A stretch of 6,931 bases of DNA, taken from contig CAJOFW010000138.1 in NCBI GenBank assembly GCA_905234005.1, positions 1-6,931 on the forward strand, read 5' to 3'. The position numbers and the translations under genes are program-made. The stretch is from an uncultured Oscillospiraceae bacterium (GTDB lineage Bacteria > Bacillota > Clostridia > Oscillospirales > Oscillospiraceae). Below the pieces are notes generated by a model, which saw only the letters and a program-made list of their open reading frames with translations, was not told the DNA's origin and ran no database searches. This document shows, one piece after another, positions 1 through 5,697 of this stretch (positions are counted from its first letter, which is position 1; each line of letters starts with the position of its first letter).

Positions 1-2
1 CA

Positions 3-13
3 TATGGTAAAAT
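3..13 (+). promoter_or_regulatory. possible extended -10 promoter element upstream of the SLH protein gene
   Basis: TAAAAT at 8-13 is preceded by TGG (5-7), giving an extended -10 shape (TGnTAAAAT). The matching -35 would lie outside the window, so it cannot be tested. Transcription would begin near position 20 and give a leader of about 75 nt. The 8-mer ATATGGTA occurs at 2-9 and again at 21-28, which may be chance in this AT-rich stretch. This is a weak call based on one hexamer. Confidence 0.25.
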
Positions 14-95
14 GATGTGAATATGGTATTCGGTTGTCATCAGAGTTCATTGTTATCCGCCAACTGCGATTTCCTGAAAACGGGAGGATATGACT

Positions 96-3000
96 ATGAA
101 GCATTGGAAAAAAATCACGGCGTTCCTGCTCGTTATGAGCGTGCTCCTGTCGCTGGGACTTGTCGGCACGCTGGCCGACGGGGAGGCGATCGTCGAGGAC
201 GTCGCGGCCGACACGGTCGATGTTTCGGAAAGCACTGTGAACGACGCTTATGAGAACGCCCCGGAAAGCGTCACGGACGACGTCACGCAGGACGTCACAG
301 GCGACGAAGACCCGGCGGCGGAGCCGGCCGGGGAGGCGGAGCTGATCGACGCCGGGACGGCAACACGCCCCTGGGTCGAGCCGGGCAACACCGACGCGGA
401 GATCCTCGGCGGCGGCCGCTTCCTGAACGCCGACGGCGCGCTCTACTTCAGCGAGGGCGGTATCTGGCGTGAGGACGACGTGTCCGGCACCGTGTTCATC
501 ACGGCGGACGAGGGCGCGAACCTGAACCTCGCCGGCGGCCTTCTCTACTACACCCTGGGCGGCGACGTCCGCCGCGTACCCGCCTCCGGCGGGGCCGCGG
601 AGACGGTGTTCTCCTTCGGGACGGACATCCGGCAGATGTACGTCATGGGCGCGGAGCTGCGGTTTGTATCGGACGGCGGCGTGTACGCGTACGACATGGA
701 CACGGGCGAGCTGTTCCGCCTGCCCGCGCCCGAGGGCACGGTCGGACTCATCCCGACGGCTTACGGCGATTTGTATCTCACCGGCCCCGTGCGTGATTAC
801 ACGCTCTGGGCGGACGGCGCCGCCCTCACCGGCGGCGTGGAGCAGGCGTGGACGGACGGCGGCTGTCTCGCGTTCGTCGTCGGCGGCGAGACGATGCAGG
901 CGCCGCTCTCGTCGCTCTGCGCCGGCGAGTACGCCCCCGAGGCGTACACCCTGCACAGCGGCGAGGCGGTCGGAAACGGCCTGACCGACGCCGAACAGCT
1001 CGCGAACGAGGCGGCGTTTCTCGCCTCCGACACCTACGCGGCGATGCAGGAGGATCTGACCTTCACGCCGGACGGCGCGCACTACACCGCAGAGAACAGC
1101 AATGTCGCGACCACCGCCTACACGGACGGCACGATGACCGACGACCAGAAGTACATCGTCATGCGTGCCCGCCAGATGGCGGATGTGCTCTGGACGCCGC
1201 TGATGTGGCGCTACTCCTGGGGCGGCGACAACAGCACCTACGTCTACAACAACCGGGGCGGCACGGTCATCTCCGTCTCCGGCACGACGACGATGGGCTT
1301 CTTCCAGGGCGGCGAGACGTACAAGGGCATCCCGTACTCCCAGGCCGTGTCCACGGGCTACGTCGGCTGGAGCCTCACGATCGACGAGTTCGTCGAGGCG
1401 GTCAACGACACGTCGAGCAAGTTCTACTCCGGCTACTCCCACTACTCCCGCACCGCGCCGTACTATGGCAGCGACTGCTCGGGCTTTGCCTCGTGGGCGT
1501 GGGATCTGCCCGTGCGCTGCACCTGCACGAGCATGCTGCCGTATTCGACCCGTGTGTCGAACAGCCTGTCGAACCTGCGCATCGGCGACAGCCTCAACAA
1601 CCCGAACAGCCACGTCGTCGTCGTGACGAACATCGGCTACGACGCGAACGGAAACGTCGTCTCCGTCGAGATCACGGAGCAGACGCCGTCCCGTATGCGC
1701 GTCACCTGCTACGGCGAGCTGCTGCCCGGCCGGGAATACGAGTGGACGGGTTCGCTGTCGTATCTGCAGTCGTACTACTTCAACGGCGGCTACAGCATCT
1801 ACCGCCGCAGCTATTCCGGCCCCGTCTCCTTCACCGAGTACGACTCCGTCACGCTCGAAGAGAGCGGCTACGCCGCCGCGCCGCTGATCTCCCTCTCGGT
1901 CAACGCCGAGGGCACGGCCAAGCTCGTGACGCTTCTGCACACGAACAAGGACGCGAAAATCTATTACACGACCGACGGCACGAAGCCGACGACCTCGAGC
2001 ACACGCTTCAAAAAGGCGTTTGCCGTGACGGAGACGACGACGGTCAAGGCCATCGCCGACTGCGGCGACGATTACACGGGCAGCTACGTGCTGACGTATG
2101 AGGTCGTCGTGAACAAGGCGGAGGCCCCGACGCTGTCCGTCGTATCGGGCGCTCTGTCCGGCTCGACGGTGTCGTCCGGGTCGAAGATCCTGCTGTCGAA
2201 CGAGAACGGCGACACGGTCTACTACACGACGGACGGCTCCACCCCCACGAAAAACAGCACGCCCATGACCGAGGAGGGCCTGTCGGTCACGAAGCCCATG
2301 ACGATCAAGGCCATCGCCGCGAGCAGCAACAGCTTAAACTCCGACGTCGTGACGATCGAGCTGAAAATCGGCACGTTCTACACGATCTCCGCGACGAAAA
2401 ACCTCACGGGCGGCAGCATTTCGCCCGCCGGTACGCGGCGTGTGCTGGCCGGCTCGAACAACACCTTCAAAATCACCCCGCTCGAGTATTATAAAATCAC
2501 GGACGTGCTCGTGGACGGCAAGAGCGTCGGCGCGGTGACGAGCTACACGTTCTCCAACGTCAGCGGCGACCACACGATCACGGCGACGTTTGAGGTCGAT
2601 CTCCCGTTCGAGGACGTGAGCACGCAGTGGTATGCCGACAGCGTGAGCTTCGTCTACGCCCGGGGCCTGTTTGCCGGCACCTCGAAGACCGAGTTCTCCC
2701 CGAACGACCGGATGACACGCGGCATGTTCATCACGGTGATGGGCCGCATGATCGGCGAGGGCGCGTGGACCGATCTCGAGGGCTGGTCGGGCTTCCTCGG
2801 CATCACGAACGGCAGCGGCATCGCCATCCGCAGCAACACGACGACGAGCGACGAGAGCGTCGTATACACGCTGACCGGCTCGGTCGGGCAGCACGTCGAG
2901 GTGCTCTCCCGCGTGCCCGAGGGCGTGGACGGCGGCGTGTGGTACCGCGTCAAGCTCAACGGCGTCGAGGGCTATATGCGCGAGACCATGCCGTCGAACG

Positions 3001-3401
3001 GCAAGACGCTGATCTACGTCTACACGGGCGCGTTCACCGATCTGCCGAACGGCGCGTACTACACCGGCTACGCCCAGTGGGCGTACATCTACGGGCTCAT
3101 GAACGGCGTCTCGTCGACGAGCTTCAGTCCGAACCGCTATATCAGCCGGCAGGACATCTGCGTCATTCTCTACCGCTATCTCGCGAACTACACGACGAAG
3201 GAGCTGTCCACGGCGCTGAGCGGCGGTATCTTCGCCGACGACTCGAGCATCGCCGCCTACGCCCGCGACGCGGTGTACGCGATGAAGAACATCGGCGTCA
3301 TCAGCGGCTATACGGACGGGACGTTCCGTCCCACCGGCTACGCCACCCGCGCCGAGGTCGCGACGATGTTCCAGCGGCTGTACGAATACCTCTACGCCTG
3401 A
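96..3401 (+). CDS. SLH-anchored modular surface protein with NlpC/P60-like peptidase domain
   Basis: This is a predicted exported, cell-wall-bound protein of 1101 aa. The start at 96 is preferred over ATG 90 because GGAGG (83-87) lies 8 nt upstream of 96 but only 2 nt from 90. Residues 1-27 form a signal peptide (KK, hydrophobic core, TLA cleavage site), followed by an acidic linker to about 90. Residues 97-275 are Gly/Tyr-rich beta repeats resembling a propeller (DUF5050-like; tentative). Residues 350-573 look like an NlpC/P60-type papain-like domain, with Cys461 in DCSG, His506 in NSHVVVV and Glu528 as the likely triad, so it may cut peptidoglycan peptides. Two chitobiase-C-terminal-type repeats follow (about 595-675 and 677-757; YYTTDG in each), then an InlB-like repeat (761-834). 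SLH1 (837-886), an SH3-like insert (903-965), SLH2 (979-1030) and SLH3 (1046-1098) would bind secondary cell-wall polymer. Only SLH3 keeps the canonical TRAE motif (SLH1 TRGM, SLH2 SRQD). The substrate is unknown; the modular assignment is firm, catalysis is inferred. Confidence 0.93.
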   Translation: MKHWKKITAFLLVMSVLLSLGLVGTLADGEAIVEDVAADTVDVSESTVNDAYENAPESVTDDVTQDVTGDEDPAAEPAGEAELIDAGTATRPWVEPGNTDAEILGGGRFLNADGALYFSEGGIWREDDVSGTVFITADEGANLNLAGGLLYYTLGGDVRRVPASGGAAETVFSFGTDIRQMYVMGAELRFVSDGGVYAYDMDTGELFRLPAPEGTVGLIPTAYGDLYLTGPVRDYTLWADGAALTGGVEQAWTDGGCLAFVVGGETMQAPLSSLCAGEYAPEAYTLHSGEAVGNGLTDAEQLANEAAFLASDTYAAMQEDLTFTPDGAHYTAENSNVATTAYTDGTMTDDQKYIVMRARQMADVLWTPLMWRYSWGGDNSTYVYNNRGGTVISVSGTTTMGFFQGGETYKGIPYSQAVSTGYVGWSLTIDEFVEAVNDTSSKFYSGYSHYSRTAPYYGSDCSGFASWAWDLPVRCTCTSMLPYSTRVSNSLSNLRIGDSLNNPNSHVVVVTNIGYDANGNVVSVEITEQTPSRMRVTCYGELLPGREYEWTGSLSYLQSYYFNGGYSIYRRSYSGPVSFTEYDSVTLEESGYAAAPLISLSVNAEGTAKLVTLLHTNKDAKIYYTTDGTKPTTSSTRFKKAFAVTETTTVKAIADCGDDYTGSYVLTYEVVVNKAEAPTLSVVSGALSGSTVSSGSKILLSNENGDTVYYTTDGSTPTKNSTPMTEEGLSVTKPMTIKAIAASSNSLNSDVVTIELKIGTFYTISATKNLTGGSISPAGTRRVLAGSNNTFKITPLEYYKITDVLVDGKSVGAVTSYTFSNVSGDHTITATFEVDLPFEDVSTQWYADSVSFVYARGLFAGTSKTEFSPNDRMTRGMFITVMGRMIGEGAWTDLEGWSGFLGITNGSGIAIRSNTTTSDESVVYTLTGSVGQHVEVLSRVPEGVDGGVWYRVKLNGVEGYMRETMPSNGKTLIYVYTGAFTDLPNGAYYTGYAQWAYIYGLMNGVSSTSFSPNRYISRQDICVILYRYLANYTTKELSTALSGGIFADDSSIAAYARDAVYAMKNIGVISGYTDGTFRPTGYATRAEVATMFQRLYEYLYA
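270..305 (+). repeat. three tandem degenerate 12-bp repeats in the acidic linker of the SLH protein
   Basis: Three in-frame 12-bp units start at 270, 282 and 294. Each begins GTCAC and ends GAC, and they encode VTDD, VTQD and VTGD (residues 59-70). The copies differ at a few positions, so this is an old or drifted local duplication. It lengthens the Asp/Glu-rich spacer between the signal peptide and the first folded domain. Unit length is a multiple of three, so copy-number change would alter linker length without breaking the frame. Confidence 0.7.
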
Positions 3402-3413
3402 TTGCCCCGGACG

Positions 3414-3428
3414 CCGCCGCGTCGGCGG
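3414..3428 (+). other. small GC hairpin after the SLH gene stop
   Basis: CCGCCG (3414-3419) pairs with CGGCGG (3423-3428) around a 3-nt loop, 13 nt past the SLH gene stop codon. No T-run follows, so it is not a convincing intrinsic terminator. It may stabilise the mRNA 3' end, or simply reflect the GC-rich composition. Confidence 0.3.
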
Positions 3429-3447
3429 AGCGATCACACCGATAAAA

Positions 3448-3477
3448 TTCACCCCCTTCGCCGGGACGGCATAGAAT
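3448..3477 (+). promoter_or_regulatory. candidate promoter for the three-gene cassette, embedded in a hairpin
   Basis: TTCACC (3448-3453), an 18-nt spacer and TAGAAT (3472-3477) make a moderate sigma-A-like match. The same bases also read as CACC (3450-3453), 16 nt, CATAGAAT (3470-3477). This resembles the CATAnnnT -10 class used by late sporulation sigma factors (SigK/SigE) of Firmicutes. Initiation about 7 nt after the -10 would put the 5' end near 3484, just before the Shine-Dalgarno, giving a leader of under 20 nt. Which sigma factor is used cannot be decided from sequence alone. Confidence 0.35.
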
Positions 3478-3499
3478 GTCTCGACGGAGGGGGTGTTTT
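3450..3499 (+). terminator. long hairpin with short T-run, overlapping the cassette's ribosome binding site
   Basis: Positions 3450-3460 pair with 3485-3495 (11 bp, one G-U). After one mismatch (3461/3484), 3462-3467 pair with 3478-3483 (6 bp, one G-U), leaving a loop of about 10 nt. TTTT (3496-3499) follows directly, so for transcripts from the SLH gene this has the shape of an intrinsic terminator with a short U-tract. The descending arm contains GGAGGGGGTG (3486-3495), the Shine-Dalgarno of the next gene. Any transcript that reads through would therefore fold that site away. Pairing is read directly from sequence; the function is inferred. Confidence 0.5.
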
Positions 3500-3501
3500 C
3501 C

Positions 3502-3747
3502 ATGGATTTGGAGCGGCTTGAAAGGGAGCTTGCGCGGAGCGGCAGCGCCGACGCGCTCGATCGGCTCGCCCGGTCGGAGACCGGCACGCGGCTCGCGGCG
3601 CGGTTCGACGGCGCGGCGGCGGAGGACGCCGTGCGGCGCGGGGACACCGAGGCGCTGGCGGCGATGATGCGTTCGATTCTGTCGACGCCGGAGGGCCGGC
3701 AATTCGCGGCGCAGGTGCAGCGGGCGGTGGACGGCCATGGACGGTGA
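3502..3747 (+). CDS. small uncharacterised helical protein, first gene of three-gene cassette
   Basis: An 81-aa soluble, charged, Ala/Arg/Glu-rich protein with no signal peptide or membrane segment. It looks almost wholly alpha-helical. It opens MDLERLERELARSG and has a central segment RRGDTEALAAMMRSILST followed by PEGRQFAAQVQRAV; I do not recognise a named family. ATG 3502 is chosen because the GGGGGTG part of the Shine-Dalgarno (3489-3495) sits 6 nt upstream. A GTG at 3493 is in frame but lies inside that Shine-Dalgarno. The last 11 nt overlap the start of the next gene, indicating translational coupling. Similar short proteins ending in a 'STPEGR' plus helix pattern seem familiar from Oscillospiraceae genomes, but that is recollection only. 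The coding call is supported by the strong ribosome site and tight gene packing. Confidence 0.75.
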   Translation: MDLERLERELARSGSADALDRLARSETGTRLAARFDGAAAEDAVRRGDTEALAAMMRSILSTPEGRQFAAQVQRAVDGHGR

Positions 3748-4120
3748 TCTCGGCTCGATGCTCCAGTCCGTGCTCTCGGACCCGGAGCAGATGGCGCGTA
3801 TCGCGCAGGCGGCGCAGGGGCTCATGCAGACCGGGCCGGACGCCGCGTCCGGGACATCGGCGGCGGCCGGGACGGTTGCCGCGTCCCCGCCGCCGGAGCC
3901 TGTGCGGGATGACGCGCGGGACGCGAGGCTCCTTGCCACGCTCGGACGGGCGTTCGGCGCGGAGACGGGCAAGTCGAAATCCACGGCGCTGCTCGTGGCC
4001 ATGCGCCCGTATATGAAGCCGGAGAAGCAGAAGAAGCTCGATTCCGCGATGCGGATCGCCCGGATGGTTCGCGTCGCCGGCGAGGTCATGCGTCAGATCG
4101 GAGGCGGCCATGGCATATAG
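3737..4120 (+). CDS. small uncharacterised protein, middle gene of three-gene cassette
   Basis: A 127-aa predicted cytosolic protein of unknown function with two parts. An N-terminal helix (about 3-30, LGSMLQSVLSDPEQMARIAQ) is followed by a low-complexity Ala/Gly/Ser/Pro linker (about 34-56). The basic C-terminal helical segment (about 62-120) contains KSKSTALLVAMRPYMKPEKQ followed by a KKLDSAMRIARM stretch. The clustered Lys/Arg could favour nucleic acid, membrane-surface or protein contacts; sequence alone does not choose. The start ATG lies within the previous gene, 11 nt before that gene's stop codon closes. Only a weak GGTGGA (3726-3731) precedes it, so translation probably depends on ribosomes finishing the first gene. 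Its own last 11 nt overlap the third gene. No catalytic motif, cysteine cluster or known fold is recognised. Confidence 0.78.
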   Translation: MDGDLGSMLQSVLSDPEQMARIAQAAQGLMQTGPDAASGTSAAAGTVAASPPPEPVRDDARDARLLATLGRAFGAETGKSKSTALLVAMRPYMKPEKQKKLDSAMRIARMVRVAGEVMRQIGGGHGI

Positions 4121-4418
4121 CGGCTCGTTTCACATGACACAGCGTGAGAATACGGCGGCGCGTGATAACATGACGCCGCGTGAGATCGCGCCGACGCCGC
4201 CGGAGCGGGGCGTCTCCGCTTCGGCGGAGAACCGTCCGGCGGAGAGACGCCCCGCCGAGAGGCGCGCCCCGTTCGACCTCGGCGCTCTCTTCAGCAAAAC
4301 AGAGATCGCCGGCATGGAGACCGACGACCTCTTGATGGCGCTGATATTGTACTTAATGTACCGCGAGAGCGGCGATCAGGATCTGCTGATCATGCTCGGC
4401 GTGATGCTCTTGACGTGA
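4110..4418 (+). CDS. small uncharacterised protein with hydrophobic C-terminal tail, third gene of cassette
   Basis: A 102-aa protein of unknown function. Residues 1-50 are polar and probably disordered (MTQREN, NMTPRE and a tandem RPAER RPAER at 42-51). The C-terminal half (about 54-102) is conserved-looking: FDLGALFSKTEIAGM, then two hydrophobic helices, LLMALILYLMYR and DLLIMLGVMLLT, split by the acidic ESGDQD turn. This could be a helical hairpin that sits in or on a membrane, or a core for oligomerisation with its two neighbours. A clear Shine-Dalgarno GGAGG (4100-4104) lies 5 nt before ATG 4110, so it can be initiated independently as well as by coupling to the previous gene. It is the last gene before a convergent boundary with trpS. 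Confidence 0.76.
   Translation: MAYSGSFHMTQRENTAARDNMTPREIAPTPPERGVSASAENRPAERRPAERRAPFDLGALFSKTEIAGMETDDLLMALILYLMYRESGDQDLLIMLGVMLLT
4207..4253 (+). other. mutually exclusive hairpins inside the third cassette gene
   Basis: Within the coding sequence, TCTCCGC (4213-4219) pairs with GCGGAGA (4224-4230) around a TTCG tetraloop closed by C-G, a very stable RNA loop type. Alternatively GGGGCGTCTC (4207-4216) pairs perfectly with GAGACGCCCC (4244-4253). The two share 4213-4216 and cannot both form. The right arm overlaps the RPAER-coding tandem repeat (4233-4262), so repeat duplication in GC-rich coding DNA may explain it without any regulatory role. Confidence 0.4.
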
Positions 4419-4432
4419 CGCCGTGCCGTCTC

Positions 4433-4458
4433 ATACTTTTTCCTGAAAGAAAAAGTAT
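4433..4458. terminator. perfect AT-rich palindrome between convergent genes (putative bidirectional terminator)
   Basis: ATACTTTTTC (4433-4442) and GAAAAAGTAT (4449-4458) form a perfect 10-bp stem with a 6-nt loop. It lies 14 nt after the last cassette gene and about 100 nt past the trpS stop, where both transcripts should end. No classical T-run follows the stem in either direction, so efficiency as an intrinsic terminator is uncertain; the stem itself is A/T-rich. It could instead be a copy of a dispersed intergenic palindrome. The remainder of 4419-4554 shows only a 6-bp inverted pair (4478-4483 with 4524-4529) and no gene. Confidence 0.45.
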
Positions 4459-4554
4459 CAAAAAGAACTTTGTATTCGCTTCGAAAAGACAGCGTTTCCA
4501 AGGCTTTGCGCCCGGTAACGAGACGAAGCTTTTAATCGGAGACAAAGAAAACCA

Positions 4555-5571
4555 TCAGCGGACGGCGGCGACGAGGCCGACCTTTTTGTAGACCTTGCGC
4601 AGGGTTTTGTACGCGATGCGGCCCGCCCTGTCCGCGCCGGTGCGGCAGAGGTCTTCGAGGTACGCCTTGTCCTTCATGAGGCGCTGCGCCTCCTCGCGGA
4701 TGGGCCGCAGCATCTCGACGACCGACTCGCCGACCGCGAGCTTGAACGCGCCGTAGCCCTGCCCCGTGAACTCGGCCTCGATCTCCTCGAAGCTCCTGCC
4801 CGTGCAGGCGGCGTAGATCTGCATGAGGTTCGCCACGCCGGGCTTGTTCTGCGGGTCGAAGCGGACGCAGTGCTCGTCGGTGTCGCTGTCGGTGACGGCG
4901 CGTTTGAACTTGCGCATGATGTCCTCGGGGCTGTCCATGAGGCAGACGCGGCCGTTGCCCACGTCGTCGGATTTCGACATCTTGCTCTCGGGATTTAAGA
5001 GATCCATGACGCGCGCGCCGACCTTCGGGATATACGGCTCGGGGACGCGGAACGTCTCGCCGTAGAGGTTGTTGAAGCGCTGGGCCACGTCGCGTGTCAG
5101 CTCGACGTGCTGCTTCTGGTCGTCGCCGACGGGGACGTAGTCGGGCTGGTAGAGCAGGATGTCCGCCGCCATCAGGGACGGATAGGCGAACAGGCCGCCG
5201 TTGATGTTGTCGGCGTTCTTCTGGGATTTGTCCTTGAACTGCGTCATGCGGCTCAGCTCGCCGAACATCGTGTAGCAGCTCAAAACCCAGCCAAGCTCCG
5301 CGTGCGCGGGCACGTGGGACTGGATGAACAGCGTGTTCTTCTCGGGGTCAAGGCCGCAGGCGACGTACTGCGCGAGCTGCTCGAGCGTGCGGCGGCGCAG
5401 ATCGGCGGGGTTCTGCCGCGTCGTCAGCGCGTGCAGGTCGGCCATGAAGTAGTAGCAGTCGAACTGCTCGGCGCGTTCGGCCCAGTTTTTGATCGCGCCG
5501 AGATAGGAGCCGAGGGTGAGGTCGCCGGAGGGCTTGATGCCCGAGAGCATGACTTTTTTCTTTTCGTCCAT
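4555..5571 (-). CDS. trpS: tryptophanyl-tRNA synthetase
   Basis: A class I cytosolic aminoacyl-tRNA synthetase that activates tryptophan with ATP and loads it onto tRNA-Trp. Its 338 aa match the usual bacterial length. The signature HIGH region is PSGDLTLGSYLGA (14-26), where TLGS (19-22) replaces HIGH; Thr in the first position is common in Firmicutes TrpRS, and Ser in the last is a mild variant of TLGN. The KMSKS loop is intact at 197-201. Asp137 in AADILLY corresponds to the residue that contacts the indole NH in the Bacillus stearothermophilus enzyme. Other family blocks are QSHVPAHAELGW (84-95), the MTQFKDKS segment (109-116) and PVGDDQKQHVELTRD (147-161). The start is supported by GGAAGG (complement of 5581-5586), about 9-10 nt upstream. 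It is divergent from gltX and convergent with the small-gene cassette. No T-box motif was seen in its leader. Confidence 0.97.
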   Translation of the reverse strand: MDEKKKVMLSGIKPSGDLTLGSYLGAIKNWAERAEQFDCYYFMADLHALTTRQNPADLRRRTLEQLAQYVACGLDPEKNTLFIQSHVPAHAELGWVLSCYTMFGELSRMTQFKDKSQKNADNINGGLFAYPSLMAADILLYQPDYVPVGDDQKQHVELTRDVAQRFNNLYGETFRVPEPYIPKVGARVMDLLNPESKMSKSDDVGNGRVCLMDSPEDIMRKFKRAVTDSDTDEHCVRFDPQNKPGVANLMQIYAACTGRSFEEIEAEFTGQGYGAFKLAVGESVVEMLRPIREEAQRLMKDKAYLEDLCRTGADRAGRIAYKTLRKVYKKVGLVAAVR

Positions 5572-5587
5572 GTGATATCGTCCTTCC

Positions 5588-5618
5588 GCAGCGGCCGGCG
5601 AAACGCCGCGCCGCGCTG
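5588..5618 (-). promoter_or_regulatory. GC-rich hairpin in the trpS mRNA leader
   Basis: On the trpS transcript, 5596-5600 pair with 5604-5608 around a 3-nt loop. 5589-5593 pair with 5614-5618, giving a two-tier stem with an internal loop. The structure ends just upstream of the trpS Shine-Dalgarno (5581-5586). No T-run follows, so it is not an attenuator of the terminator type. It may affect ribosome access or mRNA stability. Confidence 0.35.
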
Positions 5619-5640
5619 TGTGTATTATTGCCGCGCTGTG
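5610..5640. repeat. 11-bp direct repeat, 20-bp period, in the trpS leader
   Basis: GCCGCGCTGTG occurs at 5610-5620 and again, identically, at 5630-5640. The two copies are 20 bp apart start to start (about two helical turns) and separated by an AT-rich 9-bp spacer. Such spacing would place two protein-binding half-sites on the same face of the DNA. In the trpS RNA the copies read CACAGCGCGGC and could be recognised as single-stranded repeats. The left copy overlaps the right arm of the leader hairpin. Confidence 0.6.
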
Positions 5641-5697
5641 AAGATGATTAAGGTGTGCGGCTGTACGTTAATCGTGCGCCGCTGATTTCAAGAAAGT

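Noticed and set aside
848..2101. Long open frame (417 codons) overlapping the SLH protein gene in another frame
   Set aside because: The translation is an Arg/His-rich, low-complexity product typical of an out-of-frame reading of GC-rich DNA. The overlapping frame encodes clear domains.
3414..3428. Small GC hairpin as the terminator of the SLH gene
   Set aside because: The stem is only 6 bp with no T-run after it. The hairpin at 3450-3495 followed by TTTT is a better terminator candidate.
2334..3647. Long minus-strand open frame (437 codons) across the SLH domains and cassette start
   Set aside because: It is antisense to well-supported SLH modules, has an Ala/Arg/Val-rich composition without recognisable motifs, and crosses two real gene starts and ends.
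3301..4111. Minus-strand open frames of 262 and 220 codons over the small-gene cassette
   Set aside because: They are Arg/Pro/Ala-rich shadows without convincing ribosome sites. The plus-strand genes have Shine-Dalgarno sites, tight packing and globular-type composition.
5107..5685. Plus-strand open frame (192 codons) antisense to trpS
   Set aside because: It is the antisense of a complete TrpRS with all motifs intact, and no domain is visible in its translation.
5572..5690. T-box riboswitch or tryptophan leader peptide upstream of trpS
   Set aside because: No sequence like the T-box AGGGTGGNACCGCG is present, there is no ATG-started mini-ORF with Trp codons, and the leader (about 120 nt) is short for a T-box.
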